From assembly GCA_036873135.1 (NCBI GenBank), contig JAPTYO010000008.1:39440819-39504818 (forward strand): a DNA stretch of 64,000 nucleotides, written 5' to 3'. Numbering within the stretch: the first letter of the stretch is position 1; every line of letters begins with the position of its first letter. Made by a program: the position numbers and the translations under genes. Positions 45,590 to 56,894 of the stretch are shown piece after piece. Source of the DNA: Clarkia xantiana subsp. parviflora (lineage: Eukaryota > Streptophyta > Magnoliopsida > Myrtales > Onagraceae). Below the pieces are notes generated by a model, which did no database searches, was not told the DNA's origin, and saw nothing but the letters and a program-made list of their open reading frames with translations.

Positions 45590-46005
45590 AGTAGAGGTGT
45601 CACTGTGTAAAACACAGCACGATAGATTGATATGCCACATGAAAAATAATTATGTTTGAGTTTGTTATATTTTTATTATGTTAAATTGGTTCGTATTTAA
45701 CAATATTAACATGATAATAATACAAATATATTATGTTATTTCGTGTCGTGTTGCAACAGCATGACCCATTCGATATAGTTATGTATTCAAAATCATTATA
45801 AAGTATAAATACAAAGATTTGAATATTTTAAATTTATCTTAAAAAAATTAATTGAACCATATCAAATTACTAAGTCGTATTCGTGTCGAATTTCTTATAA
45901 AGTACGATCTCACTTCGTGTCGTGTCCATGTTGAACCACTAAAACACGATACGAGTTTAATATGTAAGAAAATAATATGGCTCGCACGAACTGCCACCTT
46001 AAATA
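45590..46005. mobile_element. Degenerate hAT-like MITE
   Basis: Starts TAGAGGTGTCACTGTGTAAA and ends GAACTGCCACCTTA, the inverted TAGAGGTGNCA-type ends of plant hAT MITEs. Subterminal CGTGTCGTG words recur. The 8-bp flanks do not match, so the ends may be slightly off. Confidence 0.55.
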
Positions 46006-46429
46006 AGAGATGAGGTATACGCAAAATATCATATGGTCCCACTAGCAGGGACGAATCAAATATTTTCTTTGTGGAACGATTAATTTAGGCAAACCGTCTA
46101 TATATTATATCACTTGGTTAAATCTTCTAATGCGTTGACAAATAATTTTTTTGCACAACTTTCTATTTCATATGTGTTAAAATTAAAAACTAAAATTAAT
46201 TAAATCACATTCTCAAAAGAAAATCATTAAGGCTGATTTGATAAACCAATTAAGGGTGATAGTTTAGCTATGCTTTGCCAAAATATTTTTACATTTAAAA
46301 GCACTTTGGGTGAAAACTGGGGACACACATCTGTCCCCTTTACCTATCCCATTTCTCTGTCGCATGTATCAAAGCCGTTTATTTCCCATCTCGTCTCATC
46401 TCTCCATTAATTCCTTTTCTTTCATATTA

Positions 46430-46462
<33 letters not shown>

Positions 46463-47719
46463 CTCCTAAAAGTTTAAAGCAGGCGATACATTACAATGAA
46501 CTTCTTGGCCAAACAAAACTTTGTGATTTTAATATATAGTACAAAAAAAATGTTTAAGAATGTTAATAAAGATCATAACTGAAGAAATTATATACGATAA
46601 AGATGGAGAATTCGACCTGCACGATTCGACAACTTTTGTTTCTCAAATCTATACATATCCTCTAATTTCTCCAAATACTCCAGTCTTCCTTGTACATATA
46701 TGTAGGTCTTGTTCCCTTTCACATTATATTATATATATATATATAATATAATATAATATTATACAATATATAATGTTATATATATAGTACGTTTATATAA
46801 TAACAATATTTATTATTTATATAATAACGTTTCTTTTATTGTTTATTTTTATACTTTAGAATTAGTGGTCAAATATAACTATATTTATAGCCTTTTTAGT
46901 CTTTACCTAAAAAAAAGGATACATCACGTACCATGTATATTCCTTGAAGTACTTCTGTAAAGCTAACCCATATTTTAGTTATTTCAATTAAAAATATCAC
47001 TGTAGAACTTATTGGCAACAAAAAGTATAATTACAATTTCATATATAATTCAAGTCTCATGCATAAAAAATTATAGTATTTTTTTTTTTTTATCTATTAT
47101 CAAGTCCTCATGCATTTTGGCAAAAAAAAAAAAAAAGTTATCATGCATTGATTTGATGTATTGAAATCTTACGTTCATTTAATTAATACCTTCTCTGAAA
47201 CACAGATAATTGTAAACAAACTATAAATCAAAGAATTTAGCCCCTTTATCCACATCCTTTGTGGAGCAACATACAAAAAAAATATAAATTGGTTGTCCTT
47301 TCCTTGAAAACGTATTAAAAAAAATTGGATCATTATGGCTTGTATTGAGACTTGATAACCTACCTTAGTTAAGCTCAACAATGTATGTTTAATAATTAAG
47401 CTCAACAATCTTTTGTTGCAATTCGTATACCTAACACTCATCTCATAATGTTCAGTATCATGTAACAACGTAACCCAAAAATCCTGCAAAATAGAAACTT
47501 GGATCTGGTTCCTAAAGAAAAACTTAGCTAGCTAGCTATATATACAGATTTCAACAACACTTATCTCATATTTGATCGAGTACAGATGCCTTCCGTTGAC
47601 TCTAGCTAGCTGATGCACAACTCAACATAGTCCTTCATGGCGATCTCGAGTCAGAGCTCCTTGCTTTTGGAATTTGTGTCAGTAACGATCTGATCTCGAG
47701 TCTATATATATATCTATCG
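46006..47719. other. AT-rich intergenic region with microsatellites
   Basis: TTA/ATT run near 46429-46457 and TA-rich run near 46725-46790. No gene supported; the few open stretches are short and lack codon structure. Confidence 0.5.
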
Positions 47720-48115
47720 TAAAAAACATAACGTGGTTAGGTATTTCTTTTTGGCCGAACTCTCCGAAGGCTACCTATTGATTTGCTAGACATATATTAG
47801 GGTTTCAATAACACTAAAATATCGATTACAATGGTAAATTATAGTATATATATGTATAAGTATTTACTTATTTAGGGTTAGTATATTTTTTGTTAGAAAA
47901 TTTACGATATACAGCCGGGTACGTATTTTTTTAAGCCGAAGGCTACCTAGTGATTTGCTAGAAACAAATATTAGAGTTTTTAATAACACTAACTAAAATA
48001 TTATTTACGATTGTTAATTATGGTAAAAATATATAATTTAGGTTTAGTTAACTATTTACGACATGGTAATATGTATATTTTTGTGGCCGACGGCTAGCTA
48101 GTGATTTGAACATAT
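47720..48115. repeat. About 150-185 bp imperfect tandem repeat, 2.5 copies
   Basis: Each copy has TTTGGCCGAA/TTAAGCCGAAGGCTACCTA, TGATTTGCTAGA, a TATTAGGGTTT-like word and TTTACGA(C/T). Copies start near 47740, 47925 and 48075. Confidence 0.65.
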
Positions 48116-48207
48116 CTATTAATATATTATTCCTTTGATTGAACCATATCTTGTAATGTGCAATTGGCCATATATTAATGTTTGCTTTATATAATATAAA
48201 TAATATA

Positions 48208-48470
48208 CAGCACTTACGTTGCGGCCTATGCTCTTCCGGTACTAAACTGTATAGATTTACTATATAAATGGAAATTTTTAATTAATTTATTTCTATAAAT
48301 TGCGTAGAGACCAAAATAGGAAATAAAACTACTTCTTAATTTTCAACAAATCAATATTATGTATCTAAATTTAGAGAACCCCTATTAATTCCAATTAAAT
48401 TAGGAAACACTGACTGCGTGGACTGTCCACATGTCGGCCAGAGGGCTTCCGATACCGAATTAATATAATA
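48208..48470. repeat. About 265-bp direct repeat, copy 1 (uninterrupted end)
   Basis: Matches 53787-54050 over its length: CTTACGTTGCGGCCTATGCT, ACTGTATAGAT, AATTGCGTAGAGACCAAAAT, TAATATTATGTATCTAAATT. It continues past 48470 with TAGTAGATAATA, where copy 2 is broken by a Helitron end. Confidence 0.8.
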
Positions 48471-48932
48471 TAGTAGATAATATATATATATATAAGGGCT
48501 ATGCTAGAACCTGTGAAATTTCTCTAGAAAGTGATATAGGGTCTCATAAAGAACCAATACATTTGTTCATTTACTTTCTCTTTTTTTATTTTTTATTAAA
48601 TTTTCACAAGAAATTTCACATTTTAAAATTTCACATTTTAAAGATTTGAGATAGGAAAGAAGAAAATTGACCAACGGTTTCTCTCCCACTCCATAATGAC
48701 ATCGTGTCGTGTGCATCCAAATTGCTTTAGCTAAAATTTGGAAGTTCACTAATTTTTGGGTTTGCATTTATTATTTTAATTAATTAATTACATAGTTTTA
48801 TTTTATACCAATTTGTCATTCTAGAGTGATTGTCATTATAATCTAGAAAATAATGAATTCTTCTTGAATTTTTGGTGTATAATATATAGTCCTTTCATAA
48901 AAAAAAATATATATAGTTCACTTTGTTATATA

Positions 48933-49300
48933 CTAGTGTACTTTGCCTCCGTGTCACGCGAGGTGATATCTTAACTTTTTCAATCATATATAAGTCTTTA
49001 AAAATAATTTCGTATTAAATTTAGAAATTTACTTGTATAAAACTTTTGCTGAAGGATTATTTGGATATGATGAACACGCGGGTGTTTTGAAAAACAAAGA
49101 TTATACTTTATAAGAATTAAAATATATTTCATAGGGAAAAGGAAAGTTGAAACTTGAATAGGAAACTCTGAAGCATCCATTTTCAAGTTTCAATGCTTTC
49201 ATTGAGCTTTTCGATTTAAAGGTAGGCCCAAAATAGCACACACTTAGGTTAAAAGTCCAAATTAAACCACTATTACAAAATCCACCAAATTATTCGACGC
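48933..49300 (-). mobile_element. Possible Helitron 3' end (- strand)
   Basis: On the - strand, CCTCGCGTGACACGGAGG forms a short GC hairpin followed by CAAAGTACACTAG, the hairpin plus CTAG arrangement of Helitrons. The distal end is not identified; the end coordinate is arbitrary. Confidence 0.4.
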
Positions 49301-49386
49301 TGTTATAGTTTTCGGGGAGTTATGTTTCTTCTCCTTCTTCTCTCTTGGATTGGTGCATTCAGAGTCTTCAATATAACTGACATGAG

Positions 49387-50047
49387 GTATCAGAGGTGTC
49401 ATAGGTGGAGGATAATTAATGTGGAATATCGCCGTCAACGTAGTAAATCTTCATTTCAATATTTACCTAGGCGAATTGGGAAAAGAACATGTCAAATATA
49501 TACCTAAACCCCGCATATCTGGATTCGGGTATCAGAGGTGGATGATAATTAAGGTGGAATATCGCTGTCAACGTAGTAAATCTTCATTTCAATATTTACC
49601 TAGGCGAATTGGGAAAAGAACATGTCAAATATATACCTAAACCCCGCAGATCTGGATTCGGGTATCAGAGGTGTCATAGGTGGAGGATAATTAAGGACCT
49701 TTCTACAATGCTCTTGGAGCACCATGCTTTTGCCACTAAATTTTTTATTTTTCTATTGCCCTAAAGTGAACCCCATAGGGAAATTGATATTATTAATAGT
49801 ATGATACATATTTTAGGTGTAGTTTAAAAAATTCATAATTTTTCATACTTTTAAAGTTTTGCTTATGTTACAATTAAGTCCACCATAGTATTAAAAAAAC
49901 CAAAAGCATGGTGTTCCCAAAGCATGGTAGAAAAATCCGGTGGAATATCGTCGTCAACGTAGTAAATCTTCATTTCAATATTTACCTAGGCGAATTGGGA
50001 AAAGAACATGTCAAATATATACCTAAACCCCGCAGATCTGGATTCGG
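49387..50047. repeat. About 135-143 bp tandem repeat, third unit split by a MITE
   Basis: Units run GGTATCAGAGGTG ... GGTGGAATATCGCCGTCAAC ... CCTAGGCGAATTGGGAAAAG ... CCCCGCAGATCTGGATTCGG. Unit 1 is 49387-49528 and unit 2 is 49529-49663. Unit 3 begins at about 49664, is interrupted at 49695 and resumes at 49939. Unit sequences are more than 95% alike by eye. Confidence 0.85.
49695..49938. mobile_element. 244-bp MITE splitting the tandem repeat
   Basis: Inverted ends GGACCTTTCTACAATGCTCT and, complemented, GGATTTTTCTACCATGCTTT, about 38 bp each. The tandem repeat supplies an exact empty site (ATTAAGGTGGAATATCG). No clear target duplication; superfamily not assigned. Confidence 0.75.
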
Positions 50048-51044
50048 GACCGTGAAACTACGTTTCTGGGTTCAGTACAAATGAATCTGAGGTCTTAGGC
50101 CGCCTGAGAAAGGAGAAGCCGGATGGTAAATCAGCGTTGTGGCTGGAAAATATCTACTGTCAGCGTAAAGCTTGTCGTGGTTGAGAGGTGTCGATCTTAA
50201 GGTCAGAGTTTACACCATGAACTTCTACTCGTGGATGGTTTTTCTTATTTTAGGCATGAATCCCTTTGAATATATGTATTTAATCATGATTAATTGATTC
50301 TTCTCCAAGTTTTTCAAAATTATAATTAAATTGATTCATTTCATGTCTCACACAGGGGTACAATTTCTGGAATAATGATCGAGTTTTTTAGGGTTTATAC
50401 ATTTGACAACTAAATCAATTTTTTTGTTTCTAATGATGCATAAATTCATTCTTGGGTGATGTGGAAAGTTGTAGGTGAGTACCTTATTCCCGAGTTGCTG
50501 ATTGAATTAATTGGTTTTACAAAGGAGAAAGCATGTTCAAATCTCCAAAGCTAAGATTCTTCAGCATGTATGCTCGGAAAAAAAAAAATCTCTCTCTCAA
50601 ACTAATGTTGTGATGCTTCTGTTTGACTTTCCGCTTTGTCCTCTCTTTGTATGTGATATCTGATTTTGGAATCTCGACGCTTTGATCTTCGTTGTAAGGT
50701 TGTTAGATATCAGGAGAAGACACAACCACGACACTGAACTCTAATGTCGCATCTGCAGGAAAATCATTTCAGAGAGTAAGCAAAAATTCAACCGACCTAA
50801 TCAAGGTACATGAAGGGAATGATCTGAGGTAGAACAATACAATAAAGAACAAACAGCTTACCGATCGATTATTCACCAATTGTTCTACAGAACCAAGTCG
50901 GGCATCTTTATATATGAATGTGATGGTGGCCTTCCCAAAGATCCAATTCAATGCAGCTTCGTTATTGGAGTCTTCCCGTCGCTTCGTTTCTGCTGAAGTT
51001 TTAAACCTTGAACTCCAACTCGTTATTTTCCCGAAAGATGCTTC
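50048..51044. other. Intergenic stretch
   Basis: No supported gene. The ORF on the - strand at 51062-50769 overlaps the edge of the MITE fragment and has no recognisable domain. Confidence 0.45.
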
Positions 51045-51204
51045 GCTTTTTTGTTCAACCAAACTTTGGATTTGTAATCATCATTCCTTATTCCTCATGT
51101 GAACCAAACAACTTTATATTAATATTACATATTCCTTATTCTCTATTCTCTATTCCTTATTCCTTATTCCGTATTCCAATTTCTTGAACCAAACATGCCG
51201 TAAA
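51045..51204 (-). mobile_element. Fragment of the Tourist-like MITE family
   Basis: The - strand reads TTACGGCATGTTTGGTTC then repeated GGAATAAGGAATA and TTGTTTGGTTCACATGAGGA. This matches the left end of the element at 16592-17308; the right end is missing. Confidence 0.75.
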
Positions 51205-51500
51205 GGGTCTTTTGGTTCCATATGTTTGGTCAATGTTGGCTTTTGGTACCAAATTTTTTTTTGTAGACTTTTGGTGTCATATGTTTACGTTTTGTAGACT
51301 CTTGGTGCATATGTTAGTTGACCGTTAATTACCCATGTGTAAAACATGACTTTTCCCTAAATTTCTTTTTTTCTTCAATTTAGTCCCTAATATTATGTCG
51401 ACCACCGTCCAAAGTATTACAGCCACCGTAAAAGGCCTCTGAGCACCGCTCAAGGCCGCCGGAACCCGCACAAGGCCGCCAACCACCATCCAAGCCCACT
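51205..51500. mobile_element. Fragment of the G-box foldback MITE family
   Basis: AGGGTCTTTTGGTTCCATATG, TTTTGGTACCAAA, GTTGACCGTTAATTACCCATG and TTCAATTTAGTCCCTAAT match one arm of 29176-29979. It abuts the Tourist fragment. A CCACCG/GGCCGCC-rich centre follows. Confidence 0.6.
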
Positions 51501-52440
51501 AGTGACCACCAATCGGGTCGAACGGCTCCGATTAGAGCCACCTGACCCTGATTATGCCACCGAGGGCAAACATTGGATTTGTAATGAGGACTCACGGTAT
51601 CATAAATTAATAATTCTCTTGACATAGTTCGGGTTTTGTGTGAAGATAGTAACAATCGATACTTACTTTGTGAGGGTGTTCATTGTTCAGTCAAGACATA
51701 TGCATGTTCCCTAAGAACTTTATTGGATTAACTAAATGTTAGATTTTTTATAAGTAATAATGTGAAGTTATTTATGCATATTATGATTAGGGTTAAAATT
51801 AGAGGTTGATGAAAAATTCATCAAAGTACATACACAAATTTAGTTTATATAGTTTTTTGGTCATCATATATTATAACCACCCAACTCGCGGTATTGTTTT
51901 ATACGGACAAAATTTATATATTTAAAATATTTCGGGACCTTCAGTTTTTGGACAAAAAGATAGTGGAAATCGTCAGAGCGAGATATTCTAATACAGTGAC
52001 GACCGTCAACTATATCAAAGCAGAAAGTAAGGTGTTGAAGATGATGAGTATAATGTGAGGAGTTCATGGAAAGATGATGAACATGCTAAGGTTTATCTAT
52101 TAAGATATTTTATTATTAATGTACACTTAAGTTAAAGCAAAAAAAAAAAGCTTCGATTTTTTGAAGTTATATTTTTCTTAGTGTGCATTTATCTCAATTG
52201 GTGAATATTTTTAAACCACGAAAGCTTATCTTAATTGGTGAACATTTTTAAACCACGAGATTGAAAAAAATTTACTCTCTTTTGGGAACTACTATTAAAG
52301 CTTGACAGGTTCATGGAGATACTTATTCTTTATTTTACTAATTAACTATAAATGCTAAATTTTAGAGATTCATATATAACTTTGACATTAGTCTTTATAC
52401 AAATTTAAAGTCAGTGTAATATTAGATTTTCTTGCATATT
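51501..52440. other. AT-rich intergenic stretch
   Basis: Contains a short duplication of AATTGGTGAATATTTTTAAA (52195-52262). No gene. Confidence 0.45.
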
Positions 52441-52520
52441 CAACAAATTAAAATAATTTATTTTTGTAGTATTAATTTTACTTGAAATTTTCCCGCGCGG
52501 TGCGCGTGGTTAGTGACTAG
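52441..52520 (+). mobile_element. Helitron 3' terminus (+ strand)
   Basis: TTTTCCCGCGCGGTGCGCGT then GGTTAGTGACTAG, followed by T at 52521. The CGCGC/GCGCG hairpin a few bases from a terminal CTAG and insertion before T are the Helitron signature. The 5' TC end was not located. Confidence 0.65.
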
Positions 52521-52918
52521 TATTAGAATATTTGGATTCTTGTATTATTATAAAAAAATATATATTATAAAATATACATAACTTTATAAACGGAAATACA
52601 TATATTATTATTTATATATTACTACAAATCTAAGAACGGTTAGGATTATATTTGGATGTTCTTGTGTCAATTTATTTATTTAATTTTAGTTCAATTAGTG
52701 GCAAAAAAAAAAATTAATTCAATTTATATAGTACAATATAAGAAAGACTCGTCAAATTTAGTAAGGAAAAAAGTCTAAAAGATAATATATATAATAGTAC
52801 TTCTATATAATACCTAAATTTATTAACAATATAATATCCTATTCCATAATTTATATATTACGGCGTCATCTAATATTTTGATGTATTATTAAATAGTACA
52901 AATTTATCTGATTTTATT
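52521..52918. other. AT-rich stretch
   Basis: No feature except the hAT target site at its end. Confidence 0.4.
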
Positions 52919-53768
52919 TAGGCCTGTCAATTTTACCCGTGACCCGCGGGTGACCCGCTCACGGGTCGGGTACGGGTGACCCTAAGTATGCTAACGGGTC
53001 ATTTACGGGTTGACCCGTAAATGACCCGTTGAGAGCGGGCCGGGTACGGGTTTGGGATTAGGACCCGTAACCGGCCTGTGACCCGTTTAAATCAGTTTTT
53101 TTTTTTTTTTTCGTTTCCCTAAATAATAGCTAAAAAATTAAAAAAACTAAAAAGTTGCATGAGCAAGATACAACCAGATTTTGGGGTAAACCTAAACATA
53201 CATATATAATGTAAGATTATAATCTTCTTAGGAGATTATGCAAAGTAAAAAATAAAATAAAATTTTGTTTGTCTTTCTTTGCTAAGTAGTATGCAATTTG
53301 TTCACTCTCTAATAACGTGTCTCGACTTTATTTGATCTCTTGTGTAAATATAAAAGTAAATAACTCAACACAATATAGTAATAGTACAAAATAAACACGT
53401 AAAACTTTACATATCGTATTTTTAAGCCATTATTATATATCGTATTTATTTTTGTAAACATAATAACATGATAAAACTATTATATATATTGGTATTTGAT
53501 AATTTTAACGCCAAAATTTATTAACATAAAATGACACGCACACATGTTTTGCAACATTAACTACTAGACATGTAACGGGGGCACCATTTTGCAGCTTTGC
53601 TGCATGTTTGACCCGGGTCACGGGTCAGACCCGGGTCAACCCGTGACCCGTGACCCAGGGTACGGGTCTGCGACCCCTGACCCGTGGTGACCCCCGGGTC
53701 AATCACGGGTCGGATGGTCGGTGACCCGCGGGTCACGGGTCACGGGTTGTGACCCGTTGACAGGCCTA
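52919..53768. mobile_element. hAT-like non-autonomous element with perfect 8-bp duplication
   Basis: 850 bp, TAGGCCTGTCAA...TTGACAGGCCTA inverted ends, flanks ATTTTATT (52911-52918 and 53769-53776). Both subterminal regions are dense in GGGTCACGGGTC/GACCCGTGACCC repeats, potential transposase-binding clusters. AT-rich core, no coding. Confidence 0.88.
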
Positions 53769-53786
53769 ATTTTATTCTATATATGT

Positions 53787-54050
53787 ATTGCTTACGTGAC
53801 GGCCTACGGTCTTCCGGAACCAAACTGTATAGATAATGAATTTAAAATTTAAAATTTAATTAATTTGTCTTTTTAAATTGCGTAGAGACCAAAATAGGAT
53901 ATAAAAATACTTCTTAATTTTGAATCAATTAATATTATGTATCTAAATTTAGATAACCCCTATTAAATTCCGATTAAATTAGGGGAACGCTGACTGGACA
54001 AACTGTCCATGTGTCAGCCAGAGGACTTCCGATGTCGAATTAATATAATA
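53787..54050. repeat. About 265-bp direct repeat, copy 2 (broken by Helitron)
   Basis: Diverged copy of 48208-48470. Its last shared bases are TAATATAATA (54041-54050), immediately followed by the CTAG of a - strand Helitron. Confidence 0.8.
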
Positions 54051-56100
54051 CTAGCCACTAACCCCTAACCCCGCGCACCGCGCGGGAAAAACTGAAAATA
54101 AAAAATATATTAAGTTTCATAATTTGTTGAATATGTAATGTTATTTAAAATTTTCATATATTTTTTTATAGAAAATTAATTAATAGTAATGCATTAGCTT
54201 AATTAAAGAATTTAATAATTATTATTATTTAATATATTTCATAGTAGTTAAAATAATCAACATTATATATCAATTTTATAAGACTATAACTAATATAATA
54301 AAAATCGAAGTAAGAATAAATCGTTAAAATTGGATTTAAGAAATAAAAAAATATTGAGAATTTTCATAGATATGATATTTAAAGCTGGAAAAATTGGAAA
54401 TAAAATTAAAACTAAAAAAAAAAAAAATTCTCATCTGTTTGAATATGCAACGTTATTTGAAAATTTTAATATAATTTTTAGAACATAAATTGGTTAATAG
54501 TAATGCATTAGTTTAACATGGTATTTTTTTAGGTACGTAATAAAATGTCGTTTATTAGGCGGCAGTCTCTAAAATTCACTATCGAATTGTCTAGTTTTTT
54601 TAAATTTAAATAGAAAATATAAACAATTTTTTTTATATAAAGAGTTTCTTCATTTACGTATGTACTAAAATATTATGAAAAAATGTTTTTTAAAATTTTA
54701 GTTACCCAATATTTTATAATTATATTTGTGGAGTTGTGATTAAATTATAAAATACTAACTGGCAAAATGCAAATGTGTCTGAGGAAATAAAATGTAAAAT
54801 ATAATTACTAATAAGATGAACCAATACGATGGAATTTTGATATTATATTTATACATAAATAATGTAATAAAAAAATTACAATAAATTTTGTATTGGTTAC
54901 AATTAAACTTATATAAGAATTTTACCATGTGTGAAATCTATAAACTCGAATCTCCCACTCTTGACCATAGTTTTGATAATCAAATTCATAGAATGTAATA
55001 CAAATGCTCTATGAATTTCAGATCTTGAATCACTGTGAAAACATCAATATGTATAGTAAATAAAATAAACACTTAGAGCCTTAGATAACATAATGATAAG
55101 TGTTACAATATTAGTATTGCTCAATTAATAAAATATTACAAAGTTAGACAACACATACATAATTTGATATAATTTTTTTATATCAAGCATTTTTTGTAAA
55201 AATTTCCAGATATTCAAATGAATGAAAATCGCACTGGAATATGTATTGGTACATTATTTCCAACCCAACATCATCAACACCCTTAACATCGATTAAATGG
55301 ATCAAGTGTTAAATATTTTACATGTCTAGCTACTTCGATTCTGGACGGAACTTCTTTACTGCGACCCAAAATGTTGAAAATATAGTTGCTACATTCCCAT
55401 AAAACTAACTAAATCCTGAAACAACCCTAGGAATTTTAATTTGCAATCTTGACCACCGAAATAAAATAAAACCTTACAGTTGAGTCCATAAATTAGTTTT
55501 TACAATATTTAATTTTGACCAAGGCTTATATATAACATGCAAGTAAATAAGAAGTTGTCCCAATGCCTCTTTCTACATTGTAATTAAGAGAAAAAGGTTA
55601 GCAAGTTTTTGATAGAACACAATAAGCAACATTAGAAGATATAATGTACTAATCTAATGTTAATGAATGAAAATTCTCAATTGATAAGTTAATTAATCAG
55701 TTAAACCCTATAACTAAATGGAAAACTTAAATTAGGACATACTAAAATTTTTGCCCTCAATACTCCAATAAATTCTCTTACAATAATTTTTCTTTTTACA
55801 AAAGAAAGATCAAACATCAAATTGGTAAGTTTCAAACCCCAACTATAATATGCATGAATTTATACAACTACATATTACATATAAGAAAATTGAAGTTCAA
55901 ACCTTTTGCTTATCGAGATTTTGGCATCCAATAAACTTCTCAGGGATCTTGCAAGTTCCATATTAAACAGTGAAACCTCTCGCGTATTTCGCAACCTTCG
56001 TAGCCAACTTTTTACTGTCGTCTAATTTCTACACGAATCAAACCAATCCTAAGAAAAAAAATATTAACTTAATTAGTAGCTTCAAAGTTATTTATATAAT
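54051..56100 (-). mobile_element. Helitron (- strand), 3' end defined, 5' end not found
   Basis: On the - strand the end is CCCGCGCGGTGCGCGGGGTT AGGGGTTAGTGG CTAG. Insertion between A and T is shown by the intact site in copy 1 of the direct repeat (ATAATA/TAGTAG at 48470/48471). The body is AT-rich and non-coding, with an internal duplication (54105-54200 and 54440-54520, TAGTAATGCATTAG(C/T)TTAA). The right limit given is only the edge of the AT-rich body. Confidence 0.6.
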
Positions 56101-56132
56101 TTAACTAAGAATATAAAATTAAATAATAAAGT

Positions 56133-56894
56133 TGTATCTGTTTCGACCAAGTTAACGCGGGTTGTCTGCTGAGTAACTTGTCGATGTCTTCAGGTTGGGT
56201 GCGAGCTTGTTAGGGCCAAGTCCGTCTCCTAGGGTCGTGCACGGGCCTTTGGCTTCGTCTTCAAAATCGCACTAAGTCCTTCGGGCTCTCTCGCTGACTG
56301 TCCGTCCGTACTTGCAAGATGAGCATTACCGAGCAACTCCCGTGGAGAGGGGGGGGGGGTGCTTGGTGCGCTCACTTCGACGATCAACATTAGACAGTTC
56401 TAGAGAGAGAAAGATTAGAGAGAGGTCAGAGCTTTTCTCAATTCTCACCAAAAGTGACTTGAAAATGTTTACCCCCAAGGTGGCTATTTATAGGCAACCT
56501 TGGACCGTAAGCCGGTTTTGACCCGGTTCAATGTGGAAATGTGAACCGGGATGCAGGGGAGAGCTTTGGGAAGAGGACTCTGACGCACGTCTCAGGCGGC
56601 TGTCACGAGCGGGACGCGCGCGCCTTGTAACGGGGGGTCCCCGACGTATAGGAGTTAGTTGAAAATCGGGTCTCCGTATACATCCAGGACAAAAAAAGGG
56701 GGGTGTGCGCGACACCCCCGGGGTGCTAAGCTTACCCGGAATTTTCCGGGTAAGCCCCCCGGGGGTGCCGGGCAAGTTCGCGACTTGCCCGGTTTCCCCC
56801 GGTTAGCTCGAAATTGGGTTTCGTAGTGGGTCTTACGTGCGTGTATGAGGTCCGAATAATTAAAACCGAGCCCGAATCATGCGTATATCCATCA
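56133..56894 (-). mobile_element. 3' LTR of element C
   Basis: Read on the -: polypurine tract CTCGGGGGCAAG then TGATGGATATACGC. TATA box CCTATAAATAGCC at about 56490-56500, then the leader GACCTCTCTCTAATCTTTCT. U3 has two perfect 10-bp-stem palindromes (56731-56754, 56768-56792). The left end at 56133 (TG) is chosen by length and the terminal dinucleotide only. Confidence 0.65.
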
